From the NCBI RefSeq assembly GCF_016862795.1, contig NZ_BONQ01000083.1:124001-188000 (forward strand): 64,000 bases of DNA, read 5' to 3'. Below, in pieces: positions 30,271-38,448 of this stretch. The notes beneath the pieces were generated by a model, which was given only the letters and a program-made list of their open reading frames with translations, was not told the DNA's origin and made no database searches. This DNA is from Dactylosporangium siamense (GTDB lineage: Bacteria; Actinomycetota; Actinomycetes; Mycobacteriales; Micromonosporaceae). The position numbers and the translations under genes are program-made. How positions within the stretch are numbered: position 1 is the first letter of the stretch; each line of letters opens with the position of its first letter.

Positions 30271-31209
30271 ATGGCATCGGGTGACACGCCTGCTGTGGCC
30301 CGTCGCTTGGTTCGCCTGGCGATCCGCGACGCACGGCTGGCCAAAGGACTGACACAGTCCAATGTCGCCGACGCCATGGAATGGTCACTCTCCAAGGTGA
30401 TGCGTATTGAAAGCGGCGAAGTCACAATTTCACAAAACGACCTAAGGCCACTTCTCGGGCATTTGGGAATTCGTGAGAAGTCCAGGGTGGACGAGCTCAT
30501 CCAGGCCGCGAAGGCGTCGAAACAGCGGCGCCAGTGGTGGGACCAGCCGAAGTTCGCCGGCCTGCTCACGACCGCAATGAAACAGTGGTTCAGCTTCGAG
30601 GTCGAGGCGAGCGCGATGCGGGTGTTCTGCACCACGTATTTCCCTGGGTTTCTCCAGACACCGCAGTTTGCACGCGCCCTTGTCGAGCGCTTCGACGACG
30701 TGCTGACCGCCGAAGAGATCACCGCCCGGATCGAGACTCGAACGCTGCGCCGCCAGGCGATCGAGCAACGCAGAAGCCGCCCCGATGCACGGGTTCTCCT
30801 GGACGAGTCGGTCCTTTTGCGTACGCTGGGACTGCCCGAGATTTTGGGGCAGCAACTCCTCGAAGTGCTCCACATGATCGACGACGGATGGCTCAAGGTT
30901 CGCATCGCCCCGTTCACCCTGGCAAATCCTGGCATCGGAAACTGGGAGATCTTCTTCCTGGGCGAGGAAGTGCCCGAACACGCGATTCTTTACCGAGAGA
31001 ACGGCACCACCGACGAAATCGTTGATGATGCCCGAGGATTGCAACGGCATTTGAGCCAGTGGGACAAGAACTGGCAGGAATCACATGATGAAGAATACTC
31101 AAGGGAAATGATCGAGGCTCGTGCGAGCGAGTTGCTCGGCATTGATAAACCCGCGGATCCGCGAATCCGTAGGGGGCTACTGCCCCCAACTCCGGGGGTC
31201 AGGCCTTAA
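30271..31209 (+). CDS. XRE family regulator with DUF5753 domain
   Basis: 312 residues. The N-terminal HTH at about 15-70 (ARLAKGLTQSNVADAMEWSLSKVMRIESG) is followed by the DUF5753 domain (about 100-290: FSFEVEASAMRVFCTTYFPGFLQTP, then LRRQAIEQRR). This is the Scr1/WhiJ-like class that works with small DUF397 proteins in development, secondary metabolism or stress control of actinomycetes. ATG 30271 has TTGGAGGGG upstream. A DUF397 gene follows 19 bp later, as expected. Confidence 0.9.
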   Translation: MASGDTPAVARRLVRLAIRDARLAKGLTQSNVADAMEWSLSKVMRIESGEVTISQNDLRPLLGHLGIREKSRVDELIQAAKASKQRRQWWDQPKFAGLLTTAMKQWFSFEVEASAMRVFCTTYFPGFLQTPQFARALVERFDDVLTAEEITARIETRTLRRQAIEQRRSRPDARVLLDESVLLRTLGLPEILGQQLLEVLHMIDDGWLKVRIAPFTLANPGIGNWEIFFLGEEVPEHAILYRENGTTDEIVDDARGLQRHLSQWDKNWQESHDEEYSREMIEARASELLGIDKPADPRIRRGLLPPTPGVRP

Positions 31210-31228
31210 GCGGGAAAGAAGAAATATA

Positions 31229-31429
31229 GTGCAGGTAATCGAGGCGCCATTGGCATGGCGCAGGAGCCAGGCATGCGCAAGCACTGCTTGCGTGGAAATC
31301 GCCGAGCAGTTGTCCGCGTTCTTTGTTCGCGATTCAAAGGACACGGACGGCTCAGTCCTGAAGTTCCAGCGAGCGGACTGGGGCTCCTTCATTGCCGGCA
31401 TCAGGGCGAATGCCCTTGAGGCCCATTGA
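31229..31429 (+). CDS. DUF397 protein
   Basis: 66 residues. Family pattern: WRRSQACASTACVEIAEQL, VRDSKDTDGSVLKF, and a final aromatic helix (ADWGSFIAGIRANAL). Partner of the DUF5753 regulator just upstream; such pairs are known to interact in Streptomyces (the WhiJ type). GTG 31229 with AAAGAAG ahead. Confidence 0.85.
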   Translation: MQVIEAPLAWRRSQACASTACVEIAEQLSAFFVRDSKDTDGSVLKFQRADWGSFIAGIRANALEAH

Positions 31430-31481
31430 AACAACGAGTGGTACGGCTGAGCGCTTAGGCGGCATCGCTGCGTCCTGGCGC

Positions 31482-31685
31482 TCAGCCCTCGGCAAGTCCG
31501 CCGTCCGTCTGAATCACGGCGACGAACGATGCCCACGCTGCCACATCGAACTTCAGCAGCGGGCCTTCCGCATCCGTCGAATCGCGCACCAGAAATGCGC
31601 TCTCGCCTCGAGCGACCTCGATGCACGCCTGGCTTGCGCAGGCCGCGCTCTTCCGCCAGATCAACCCGTCTCGACCGTCAGCCAC
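31482..31685 (-). CDS. Second DUF397 protein, opposite strand
   Basis: 67 residues from GTG 31685, with AGGAGG 5 nt upstream. It reads IWRKSAACASQACIEVARG, VRDSTDAEGPLLKF and AAWASFVAVIQ. It lies tail to tail with the first DUF397 gene and lacks its own DUF5753 partner, so it may share the regulator at 30271 or be an orphan. Confidence 0.82.
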   Translation of the reverse strand: MADGRDGLIWRKSAACASQACIEVARGESAFLVRDSTDAEGPLLKFDVAAWASFVAVIQTDGGLAEG

Positions 31686-31819
31686 AGGGTCCTCCTCACC
31701 TTGGACCTGGCATCCAGGATACGGACCGCTCCGGATCGCGCCACCGCGATTTATCGATTCATGGGACTTTGGCATGTGTGAATGCCTCATTCACGTGCAA
31801 ACCAGGGCGAAAAGGCAAT

Positions 31820-31861
31820 GATCGTGCCGCCTGCGTTATGCACATCGCAGGCGGCACGATC
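31820..31861. terminator. Perfect 16-bp hairpin at 3' end of DUF6232 gene
   Basis: GATCGTGCCGCCTGCG (31820-31835), a 10-nt loop, CGCAGGCGGCACGATC (31846-31861). It lies just beyond the stop of the minus-strand DUF6232 gene. No T-run, so it could be a terminator or 3' stabiliser. Confidence 0.65.
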
Positions 31862-31872
31862 CCATCAGGCCG

Positions 31873-32352
31873 CTAGAGGGCCCGGTTGAGCAACTGATAC
31901 GCCTCGTCATAGCCGGCCAGGTCGCGCCGGTCCATGCTGCGGGAACGGACCTCGAACGCCCTCATGAGCGCCCGTTTGACCTGACCGAACATGAGCATGT
32001 CCGAAGAACTGAACAAGACGACCTTCACGCCCAGGTGGTGACCCACCAGGTGCAGCGTCCGGGGCGTGAGGGCCCGTGATGTGGAACCCACCATCGGCGG
32101 GGCGGTGAGCGCGGCGAAAGCGAACAGGTACTCCCCCGCCGAATTGATCACCGGCCACGCGACGAGCACTCCGACGACGGCCAGAACCCCCATCACCATC
32201 AGAACGATCCGAGCCGGGTGAATCGAACCCCGGACGACGTGCACCCCCTGCACCTCGTCCAGCACGAAAACCCGGGGCTCCGGCGACCACAGGGCGAAGA
32301 TCTCCTCTGTGATCATCAGGTCGGTACTTCGATAGAACACCGTCGTTGACAT
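31873..32352 (-). CDS. DUF6232 family membrane protein
   Basis: 159 residues. It starts with VFYRSTDLMITEEIFALWS, then two adjacent membrane helices (IVLMVMGVLAVVGVLVAWP and YLFAFAALTAPPMVG), then a soluble end with FGQVKRALMRAFEVR. This is the usual form of the family, which is uncharacterised. The 90-residue gene at 29690 is a shorter relative. Confidence 0.82.
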   Translation of the reverse strand: MSTTVFYRSTDLMITEEIFALWSPEPRVFVLDEVQGVHVVRGSIHPARIVLMVMGVLAVVGVLVAWPVINSAGEYLFAFAALTAPPMVGSTSRALTPRTLHLVGHHLGVKVVLFSSSDMLMFGQVKRALMRAFEVRSRSMDRRDLAGYDEAYQLLNRAL

Positions 32353-32826
32353 TGCTCCCCCTCCATGTCGGGCAAGTCATCGCGGTCGTCCGTGCTGCGA
32401 GGCGGTTCAGCGGGTCCCCATCCGCGAGCGAATCACCACGCAGTCAGAGTCGGTTGTCGATCCGGGTCCGGCCCCCACCGGACACTTGAGCGGTTGAGAC
32501 TCTGGCCGTCCATCCGCCATCCCAGTATGGATGAGGTGCCTCACAGATCGCCAGACCACAACCTGCCATATCGCAGATTGACGTACAACGGATGGCCGCA
32601 CCGCAGCCGAACTTCTCCTGCCGGTCACCTTGGGCGGCCGAACGAGCGACCCCGGGAGTGCGCCGAGGCGGCGAAACGCCCGACATTGTCCGAAAAAGGA
32701 GAGTGGGGTACAGCATCCGGCTGACCTTGCAATGAAATCTACGTATGTCTATTGATTCGGTCTGATCATCCGGATAGCTTCGACGGGCTCACGGCAACCG
32801 TTCCCATCCGGCGAGGAGTACCCCCG
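32353..32826. other. Spacer without a recognisable gene
   Basis: 474 bp. Short open frames exist on both strands but none has clear codon structure or a ribosome site. It probably holds the divergent promoters for the DUF6232 gene and the M23 gene. Confidence 0.4.
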
Positions 32827-33711
32827 ATGACGCGACCCGACGTTCCACCGTGTTGCAGCGCCGACGACCAGCCGGCCGGCGGCCTCAGCCGCCGCAGTGT
32901 GCTGCGTGGCGCGGCACTCACCGGCGGGCTGGCGGTGGGCGGCACGGTCTTCGGCCTGCCCGGCACCGCGTACGCCGCGCCGGTGATCTACAACCCGTTC
33001 TCCGGATACACCATCACCCAGACCTGGGCCCAGCACCGCGCCAACGGGTCGCTCGGCGGCATCGACTTCGCCATGCCGGTCGGCACCGGCCTGCCCGCCT
33101 GCGGCGCGGGAACGGTCACGAACATCCCCAACAACGGCACCGGCGGCAACACCGTCACGATCGCCCACGCCGACGGGTACAAGAGCCAATATCTGCACCT
33201 GTCCGCGTTCGTGCTCGCCAACGGCACGTCGGTGGCCCGCGGCGCCACCGTCGGCAGGTCCGGCGGCGCGGTCGGCGCTCCCGGCTCCGGCTCCTCCACC
33301 GGCCCGCACCTGCACTGGCACATGATCAACCCGAGCGGCACCAGGATCAATCCGCTGGAGTACGTCGCGGCCCACCCGCCCACCGGCGCCCTGCCCAAGA
33401 CCACCACCGAGACAACCGGCGAGCCAGGCCCGGCGTGCTACGCCCGGATGCAGAACTGGCTCCGCCTGACCAACGGCTACACCGGCCCGATCGACGGCGT
33501 CCCCGGCACCAACACGTACGCCGCCCTGCAACGAGCGCTGCGCGGCTACGGGTACACCGGCCCGATCGACGGCGTCATGGGCACCAACTCCTGGCGCGCC
33601 GTGCAGAACCTCGCCTCCGGCTACGGCTACACCGGCCCCTTGGACGGCGTGATGGGCCCCAACTCATGGCGCGGCTTCGCCCGTTTCCTCAACCTCGACG
33701 CTTGGGACTAG
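32827..33711 (+). CDS. Secreted M23 family peptidase with C-terminal repeats
   Basis: 294 residues. Twin-arginine signal (LSRRSVLRGAALTGG) with predicted cleavage near AYAA. The M23 lysostaphin-type domain (about 60-200) has GGIDFAMPVG for the Asp ligand and HLHWH for the catalytic His and metal. The usual His four residues before the Asp is not present; the His in AQHRANG is a candidate replacement. Three C-terminal repeats of about 25 residues (GYTGPIDGVPGTNTYAALQ type) resemble peptidoglycan-binding units. Predicted cell-wall hydrolase. GAGGAG upstream fixes the ATG. Confidence 0.88.
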   Translation: MTRPDVPPCCSADDQPAGGLSRRSVLRGAALTGGLAVGGTVFGLPGTAYAAPVIYNPFSGYTITQTWAQHRANGSLGGIDFAMPVGTGLPACGAGTVTNIPNNGTGGNTVTIAHADGYKSQYLHLSAFVLANGTSVARGATVGRSGGAVGAPGSGSSTGPHLHWHMINPSGTRINPLEYVAAHPPTGALPKTTTETTGEPGPACYARMQNWLRLTNGYTGPIDGVPGTNTYAALQRALRGYGYTGPIDGVMGTNSWRAVQNLASGYGYTGPLDGVMGPNSWRGFARFLNLDAWD

Positions 33712-33884
33712 CCGGCGGGGGACGCCATCACCCAACTGGAACGGCGACCGCCCAGACCGCGGGATGCTCCACATAACTGGGATACATATTGCGGCTATGC
33801 GTAGCGAAGCCTGTTGCCGCGACCACCGCAGGGTGCCCTGACCGTCAGCCGCGTGCGCGACCCTCGGCGCCGCGCTCATCTCGG

Positions 33885-34580
33885 TCACGACCGGACGAGG
33901 CGCACGCCGGTCACGAGCAGCCAGACGAGCCAGGCGGCGAACCCTAGGAGCCCGACGAAGATCAGCGCCGAGCCGTCGGCGATCGCGAGGTTGCCGACCC
34001 CCGCGGCGAGCAGCAGGCTCCCGCCCACCAGGCCCAGCAGGCGCTGCCAAGCCGGAGTCAGCCCGCTCGCGTGCGCGGCGAGGGCCGCGCCGATGAAGGT
34101 GGTGCCGAGCGTCGGCAGCGCCAGCGCGAACGCCGCCGCGTGAACCTGCCAGAACAGCTCGAACGCGGGCGTCGGCTCGGCGAGCCCGCCGGCGGAGAGC
34201 GCGAGCCCGATCTGCAGGACGTTGACAAGCACGAAGATGGCCGACAGCGTCGCGCCAGCGGCCACGGCGAGGCGCGACCAGTCGGCGCTCGCTTCGCCGC
34301 GCCGCTCCACGAGGCCGTGCAGGCCCGTCACGAACACGAGCAGCAGCGGCAGGTACAGGGCCACCAGACCGGACACGATCGCGACCGAGTTGCGGTTGGC
34401 CGCGTAGTAGGCCAGAACTTCCTCGATCGGAGCACCGTAGGTCGGCGCGCCCGTTCCCGCCAGCACCGCGTTCTCCATCGCCACCGACAGCGCGAACGCG
34501 ATCGCCGCAGCGCCGACGAGCCGGCCTCGAACGAACCAACTGCGGGCTGGCGTGGTGGCGGTGTTCTGCGCTGATCTCAT
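33885..34580 (-). CDS. Multi-pass membrane protein
   Basis: 231 residues with six to seven hydrophobic helices (LVGAAAIAFALSVAM, LVALYLPLLLVFVTGLHGL and TLSAIFVLVNVLQIGLALS among them). The arrangement resembles DUF4386-type proteins but the match is not secure. Function unknown. Confidence 0.65.
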   Translation of the reverse strand: MRSAQNTATTPARSWFVRGRLVGAAAIAFALSVAMENAVLAGTGAPTYGAPIEEVLAYYAANRNSVAIVSGLVALYLPLLLVFVTGLHGLVERRGEASADWSRLAVAAGATLSAIFVLVNVLQIGLALSAGGLAEPTPAFELFWQVHAAAFALALPTLGTTFIGAALAAHASGLTPAWQRLLGLVGGSLLLAAGVGNLAIADGSALIFVGLLGFAAWLVWLLVTGVRLVRS

Positions 34581-34746
34581 CGCTTACTCCTTCGTTTCAG
34601 TCGGATGGCGGGTTGTCGAGCAGGTTCGGGGTGTTCGTTCGGATGGTCATCGGTTCTTCCTTCGAGAGGAGCGGTCCGTCCGCCGGATTGGTGGCAGGTT
34701 TGGGCGTGCACACGCACGGGTTGGGTCGTTCTCGTCGGTCCGGTCG

Positions 34747-35787
34747 TCAGACGGTGACGACGACCTTCCCTCGGGTGTGGCCAGCCGCGACGTAGCGGAG
34801 GGCGTCGGCTGCTTCGTCGAGGGGGTAGGTGCGGTCGATGACGGGCGTGACCTGCCCGGTCGTGAGCAGGTCGGCCAGGGTGAGCAGGTCCTGGCGCTTC
34901 TCGACCGACAGGAAGGGCTTCAGCTGCTGACGGGTGAACCCGGACAGCACGCGCGCCTTGACGATCCGACCGAGGGGGCCGAGCCAGCGGCCGCCGCGTC
35001 CGCTGTTGGGGATGAGGGTGCCGGTGGGCGTCAGCGCTCGGCGGACAGCCGCCAGGGGCTGGGCTTCCACGTTGTCGAGGATGACGTCGTAGCGCTTCTC
35101 GGTGCGGGTGAAGTCGGTCCTCGTGTAGTCAACGACGTGGTCGGCACCGAGCGACCGGACCAGGTCGACGTTGCGGGTGCTGCACACACCCGTCACCTCG
35201 GAGCCAAACGCCTTGGCGATCTGCACGGCGAAGGAGCCCACGCCGCCCGACGCGCCCGTGACCAGCACCGTCTGGCCCGGTCGGACGTTCGCGATCTCGC
35301 GCAATGCCTGCAACGCCGCCATGGCCGACGTGGGCACCGCTGCCGCGTCCACGATCGACAGATTGGCAGGCACGGACACGAGGTTGTCCGCCGGGACGCA
35401 GGCGTACTCCGCGAGCGTTCCAGCGGTGCTCCAGCCGAACACCTCGTCGCCGGGGCGGAGAGCGGTGACATCCTTCCCGACGGCTGCCACCACGCCGGCG
35501 AGATCCCTGCCAGGGATGCCGTGGCGCGGCCGGCGGAGCCCGAACGCCAGACGCACCACGTACGGCTCACCGGTCATGACGAAGTAGTCGCCGGGATGCA
35601 CCGAGGCCGCGCCCACCTGGACGAGCACATCGCCTCGACCGGGGCGCGGTAGCCCGACCTTGCACGACTCGAGCACTGAGGGCGGGCCGTAGCGGTGCTG
35701 GACGGCGGCCCGCATCGTCGCCGCTCCGACCGGACTGGCCCCTGGCACCAGGCGTGCTGAGGCGTTCGATCGCTGTTTGTTTCCCAT
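34747..35787 (-). CDS. Zinc-independent quinone-type alcohol dehydrogenase (MDR)
   Basis: 346 residues. The N-terminal GroES-like fold (RPGRGDVLVQVGAASVHPGD) and the nucleotide-binding motif VLVTGASGGVGSFAVQIAKAFG are clear; the last stretch YVAAGHTRGKVVVTV is the family end. The Cys/His set for a structural zinc is not visible, so a quinone oxidoreductase-like NADPH enzyme is most likely. ATG 35787 has GGAGG 5 nt away. It is divergent from a TetR gene and shares the operator at 35827-35871. Confidence 0.88.
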   Translation of the reverse strand: MGNKQRSNASARLVPGASPVGAATMRAAVQHRYGPPSVLESCKVGLPRPGRGDVLVQVGAASVHPGDYFVMTGEPYVVRLAFGLRRPRHGIPGRDLAGVVAAVGKDVTALRPGDEVFGWSTAGTLAEYACVPADNLVSVPANLSIVDAAAVPTSAMAALQALREIANVRPGQTVLVTGASGGVGSFAVQIAKAFGSEVTGVCSTRNVDLVRSLGADHVVDYTRTDFTRTEKRYDVILDNVEAQPLAAVRRALTPTGTLIPNSGRGGRWLGPLGRIVKARVLSGFTRQQLKPFLSVEKRQDLLTLADLLTTGQVTPVIDRTYPLDEAADALRYVAAGHTRGKVVVTV

Positions 35788-35826
35788 AGGAGCCTCCTCA
35801 CGTCCGAGCTGCGACCCTCGCTTGCT

Positions 35827-35871
35827 CGTACACCGTACTTCGTACGCCGTACTATGCCCGTACGGTGTACG
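35827..35871. promoter_or_regulatory. TetR operator in divergent promoter
   Basis: CGTACACCGTAC (35827-35838) and GTACGGTGTACG (35860-35871) form a perfect inverted repeat; a third related copy CGTACGCCGTAC (35841-35852) lies inside as a direct repeat of the first. A TACTAT sequence at 35850 could be a -10 box, so binding here would control both divergent genes. Confidence 0.75.
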
Positions 35872-35904
35872 ATCGTCAAGCCGTTCGAGGGAGCGAGGAG
35901 ACCC

Positions 35905-36579
35905 GTGTCTGCGAGGAAGCAACGCCAGGTCACGTCAGACGCGGGGCTTAGAAAGCAGCAGGTGGTGGTCGAGGCGGTCCGGCTCGCCGACCGCGAGGGG
36001 GTCAACGGGCTGAGCATGCGCCGGCTGGCTGACGCGCTCGGCGCGGGCGCGATGTCGCTCTACCACTACGTGGCGAGCAAGGAGGAGTTGCTGGACGCAA
36101 TGATCGACGTCGTGTTCGAGGAGATCGAGTTCCCGCCCGAGGAGACCGACTGGCAGTCGGCGATGCGACGGCGGGCGGTATCCGCCCGGCAGGTTCTCGC
36201 ACGCCACCCATGGGCGATCGGCCTGATGGAGTCGCGGACATCGCCGGGGCCCGCGCACCTCCGCCACCGCGAAGCGGTCACCGCCTGCCTTCGGAGGGCT
36301 GGCTTCCCGGTGCTGATGGCGACGCACGCCAACTGGTTGCTCGACAGCTACGTCTACGGTTTCGCCCTGCAGGAAGCCAGCCTGCCGTTCGGCACCGCCG
36401 ATGAATTCGCCGACATGGCCGAGGATGTCTTCCTGCCTCAGCTTCCTCCTGACGAGTTCCCCTACCTCAATGAGTCCGCCGCGGCGCTCGTCGCTGCCAA
36501 CTACGACCCGGCGGAGGAGTTCATCTTCGGCCTCGACCTCATCCTGGCCGCCCTCGAGCCCCTGAGAGCCTCCGCGTAG
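35905..36579 (+). CDS. TetR family regulator
   Basis: 224 residues. N-terminal HTH (VVEAVRLADREGVNGLSMRRLADALGAGAMSLYHYVASKEELLDA) in the class with tyrosine-rich YHYV recognition helix; C-terminal TetR_C ligand domain. GTG 35905 has GAGGAG 5 nt ahead. It probably represses itself and the divergent oxidoreductase. Confidence 0.9.
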   Translation: MSARKQRQVTSDAGLRKQQVVVEAVRLADREGVNGLSMRRLADALGAGAMSLYHYVASKEELLDAMIDVVFEEIEFPPEETDWQSAMRRRAVSARQVLARHPWAIGLMESRTSPGPAHLRHREAVTACLRRAGFPVLMATHANWLLDSYVYGFALQEASLPFGTADEFADMAEDVFLPQLPPDEFPYLNESAAALVAANYDPAEEFIFGLDLILAALEPLRASA

Positions 36580-36962
36580 CGACGCTCACGGACCGTCGCG
36601 CGGCCCTGTGCACCCCAGCTCCGATCCAACACCACCGCACCACCGGGCGTACGGGCGTTCGTCTCGAGTTGCGGATGCCGTGGGCGGGGCGGGCGTCAGG
36701 TGCTGATGATCCTGGCGATGGCCTGGGTGGCTTTGGCTTCGGTGCCCCCTGGCGGAGCTCGTCGAGACTCCCATGAACGTCCACGGACAACAACGAACGC
36801 CACCCCGCACCGCTCGGGAAGCCTGCCCACTTCCGGTCGACGGCGTTCCCCGATGTCTGTGACCTGCTGTTCCAGTTCGTGTCGGATCGCGGTGGATGCT
36901 GGCGGACGGGTATGAACGAGACGACAACTGAGACGGGACCACGGGTGAGGCCGCCCGAATTG
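36580..36962. other. Spacer with no intact gene
   Basis: About 380 bp. Open stretches on both strands (for example a minus-strand frame reading LPERCGVAFVVVRG) look like worn coding sequence but have no start or recognisable domain. It ends in a segment at 36913 that is repeated at 38271. Confidence 0.4.
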
Positions 36963-36963
36963 T

Positions 36964-37005
36964 GACTACGCATAAACGCAAGTTTTATTGCGTTTATACG
37001 TAGTC
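36964..37005. repeat. 18-bp inverted repeat before MNT pseudogene
   Basis: Arms at 36964-36981 (GACTACGCATAAACGCAA) and 36988-37005 (TTGCGTTTATACGTAGTC) with one mismatch and a 6-nt T-rich loop. Much more AT-rich than the surroundings. It occupies the place where the start codon of the following frame should be. Confidence 0.7.
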
Positions 37006-37601
37006 GAGCGCCGGACCTTCTGCCGCTCTTCAGGTCGCGCCATCAGGCTGATCTGCTGGCCTGGCTCTATCTTCACCCGGACCGTGAGTACACCCCGACC
37101 GAACTGGCGACGCGCTTCGGTCTTGCGCTCACAACTGTGCTCCGCGAGGCACACCGCCTGGTGGGGGCCGGCCTCCTCCATGAGCGGACCGTCGGTCGTT
37201 CGCGACTGCTGAGGGCGGCGGTCGACCATCGGGCCGCTCCCGCCCTGACGCAGCTCCTGGCGTAAACGTTCGGACCTCAGACCGTCCTTGAGGAGGTCTT
37301 TCTGGAGGTCGAGGGCGTCCGCAGCGTCCATATCTACGGTTCCTGGGCTGCCCGCTACACAGGTGTGCCGGGTCTTCCTCCGGGAGACGTCGACGTCCTC
37401 GTCGTGGGAACGCCGGCCCGTGCCGACGTGTATGCCGCATCGGACGTCGCTCAGGAGACGCTCGGCCTGCCTGTCAACCCGACCGTCCGCACCGTCGAGC
37501 AATGGACGCAGCCGACCGACAACCTGGTCAGGGAGATACGTTCGTCGCCGCTCGTCACCGTCCTCGATCTGGATACCGACCAGGGAAAGGAATCCTCGTG
37601 A
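36966..37601 (+). pseudogene. wHTH-nucleotidyltransferase (MNT) with internal stop
   Basis: One continuous frame of 211 codons is interrupted by a TAA at 37263-37265. Before it is a winged-helix domain (QADLLAWLYLHPDREYTPTE ... GRSRLLRAAVD); after it is a minimal nucleotidyltransferase with intact GSWAARYTG and DVDVLVVG metal motifs. There is also no usable ATG, GTG or TTG upstream, because an in-frame TGA lies at 36963 and the inverted repeat follows. Known: such fusions act as antitoxins that AMPylate or neutralise HEPN toxins. The HEPN partner follows with overlapping stop and start. Confidence 0.85.
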
Positions 37602-38051
37602 CCCGCTGGGCTCCGGGCGCAGACAAGATCCAGGAACTGCTCAACGTCGGCGACCTGCAGAAGGTCCAAGGAGGCGATGCGGACGGGCAACCGCTGCTGG
37701 ACAAAGCGGCAAAGACCCTCGCTTCCTCGCTGGCGCTCCGGTCTGCCGACGCGGACAGCAGCTATACGCTGGCGTACGACGCGGCGCGCTTCGCCTGTAC
37801 CGCGCTTCTGGCGCAGCAGGGCCTCAGGCCTACTACCAAGGGCGGGCATTACGCCGTCGAACAGGCCGTGCGCGCCCAGTTCCAGACGCATTTCCGCACC
37901 TTCGGACGTTAAGGCGTCGCCGCAATGAGCTGGAGTACCCAACCGCGAACAACATCGGCTGGAGACGGCAGAGGCCGCGGAGGCGCATGACAGTGCCGCC
38001 GCAATCATCGACGCCGCCTCGAAGCTGTTGCCGCATCTACAGTTCTTCTGA
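37598..38051 (+). pseudogene. HEPN-domain protein, frameshifted
   Basis: GTG 37598 overlaps the MNT stop (GTGA). The open frame ends at 37912 after QTHFRTFGR. The expected continuation is found in a second frame (TLRRRRNELEYPTANNIG, from about 37904) and then a third (ETAEAAEAHDSAAAIIDAAS to the stop at 38049-38051). Two single-base losses therefore break the gene, one around 37903 and one near 37960. The RRRRN/EY block is where HEPN proteins keep their RNase motif, so the toxin activity is probably lost. Confidence 0.85.
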
Positions 38052-38073
38052 GTCGCGCCGTAGGGAGACGCAG

Positions 38074-38179
38074 AACGCCCGGTTCGTCTGTGGGACGAGC
38101 CGGGCGTTCGTGCTGGCCGAGGTGCGGTGGCGCGGGATTCAAATCCCAGGAAGGCTTGCACCTTCACACGCTTTCGAGG
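38074..38179. repeat. Direct repeat 1: terminator plus tRNA-Ser 3' remnant
   Basis: Copy of 39094-39201. It holds a hairpin (AACGCCCGG ... CCGGGCGTT, stem 38074-38108) and the 3' 55 nt of tRNA-Ser(CGA) at 38125-38179, with a worn T arm (ATTCAAATCCC instead of ATTCGAACCCC) and one lost G. The tRNA half stops within the anticodon stem-loop. Reads as the distal attachment site of an insertion at the tRNA. Confidence 0.85.
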
Positions 38180-38421
38180 TTTGCCGTCCCTGTCCGCGCT
38201 TCACTGCCGGGGTTCATGAACAGGGCGGACCGTGCGCGGCGGACGGACGTGACCGACGGCGGACGTGAACGAACGAGACGACAACTGAGACGACGTAAGC
38301 ACCCAGATGCGGCATCCGTAGGCTGTGCTGCCTGGGTACGTCTCGCAGATCCTCGGCAAGACCGAGTTCAGTCTTAACGACCGAGCAGTGTGCCAATCCT
38401 GCTGATTGCCGGACCAACCTG

Positions 38422-38442
38422 CGGTATTACCGGTATTACACT
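38422..38442 (+). promoter_or_regulatory. Tandem CGGTATTAC operator over -10 box
   Basis: CGGTATTAC occurs twice in a row (38422-38430 and 38431-38439), enclosing the palindrome TACCGGTA, and runs into TACACT at 38437-38442, a likely -10 box. The start codon is 7 bp further, so the message may be nearly leaderless. Fits autoregulation by the ribbon-helix-helix protein of the operon. The stretch 38180-38420 holds no recognisable gene. Confidence 0.6.
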
Positions 38443-38448
38443 GATCTC

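Noticed and set aside
30271-31429. Classical toxin-antitoxin pair for DUF5753/DUF397
   Set aside because: Sometimes labelled that way, but the families are better known as regulator pairs; nothing here shows toxicity.
36700-36915. Small ORF before the MNT remnant
   Set aside because: No ribosome site, no domain, atypical composition; probably chance in decayed sequence.
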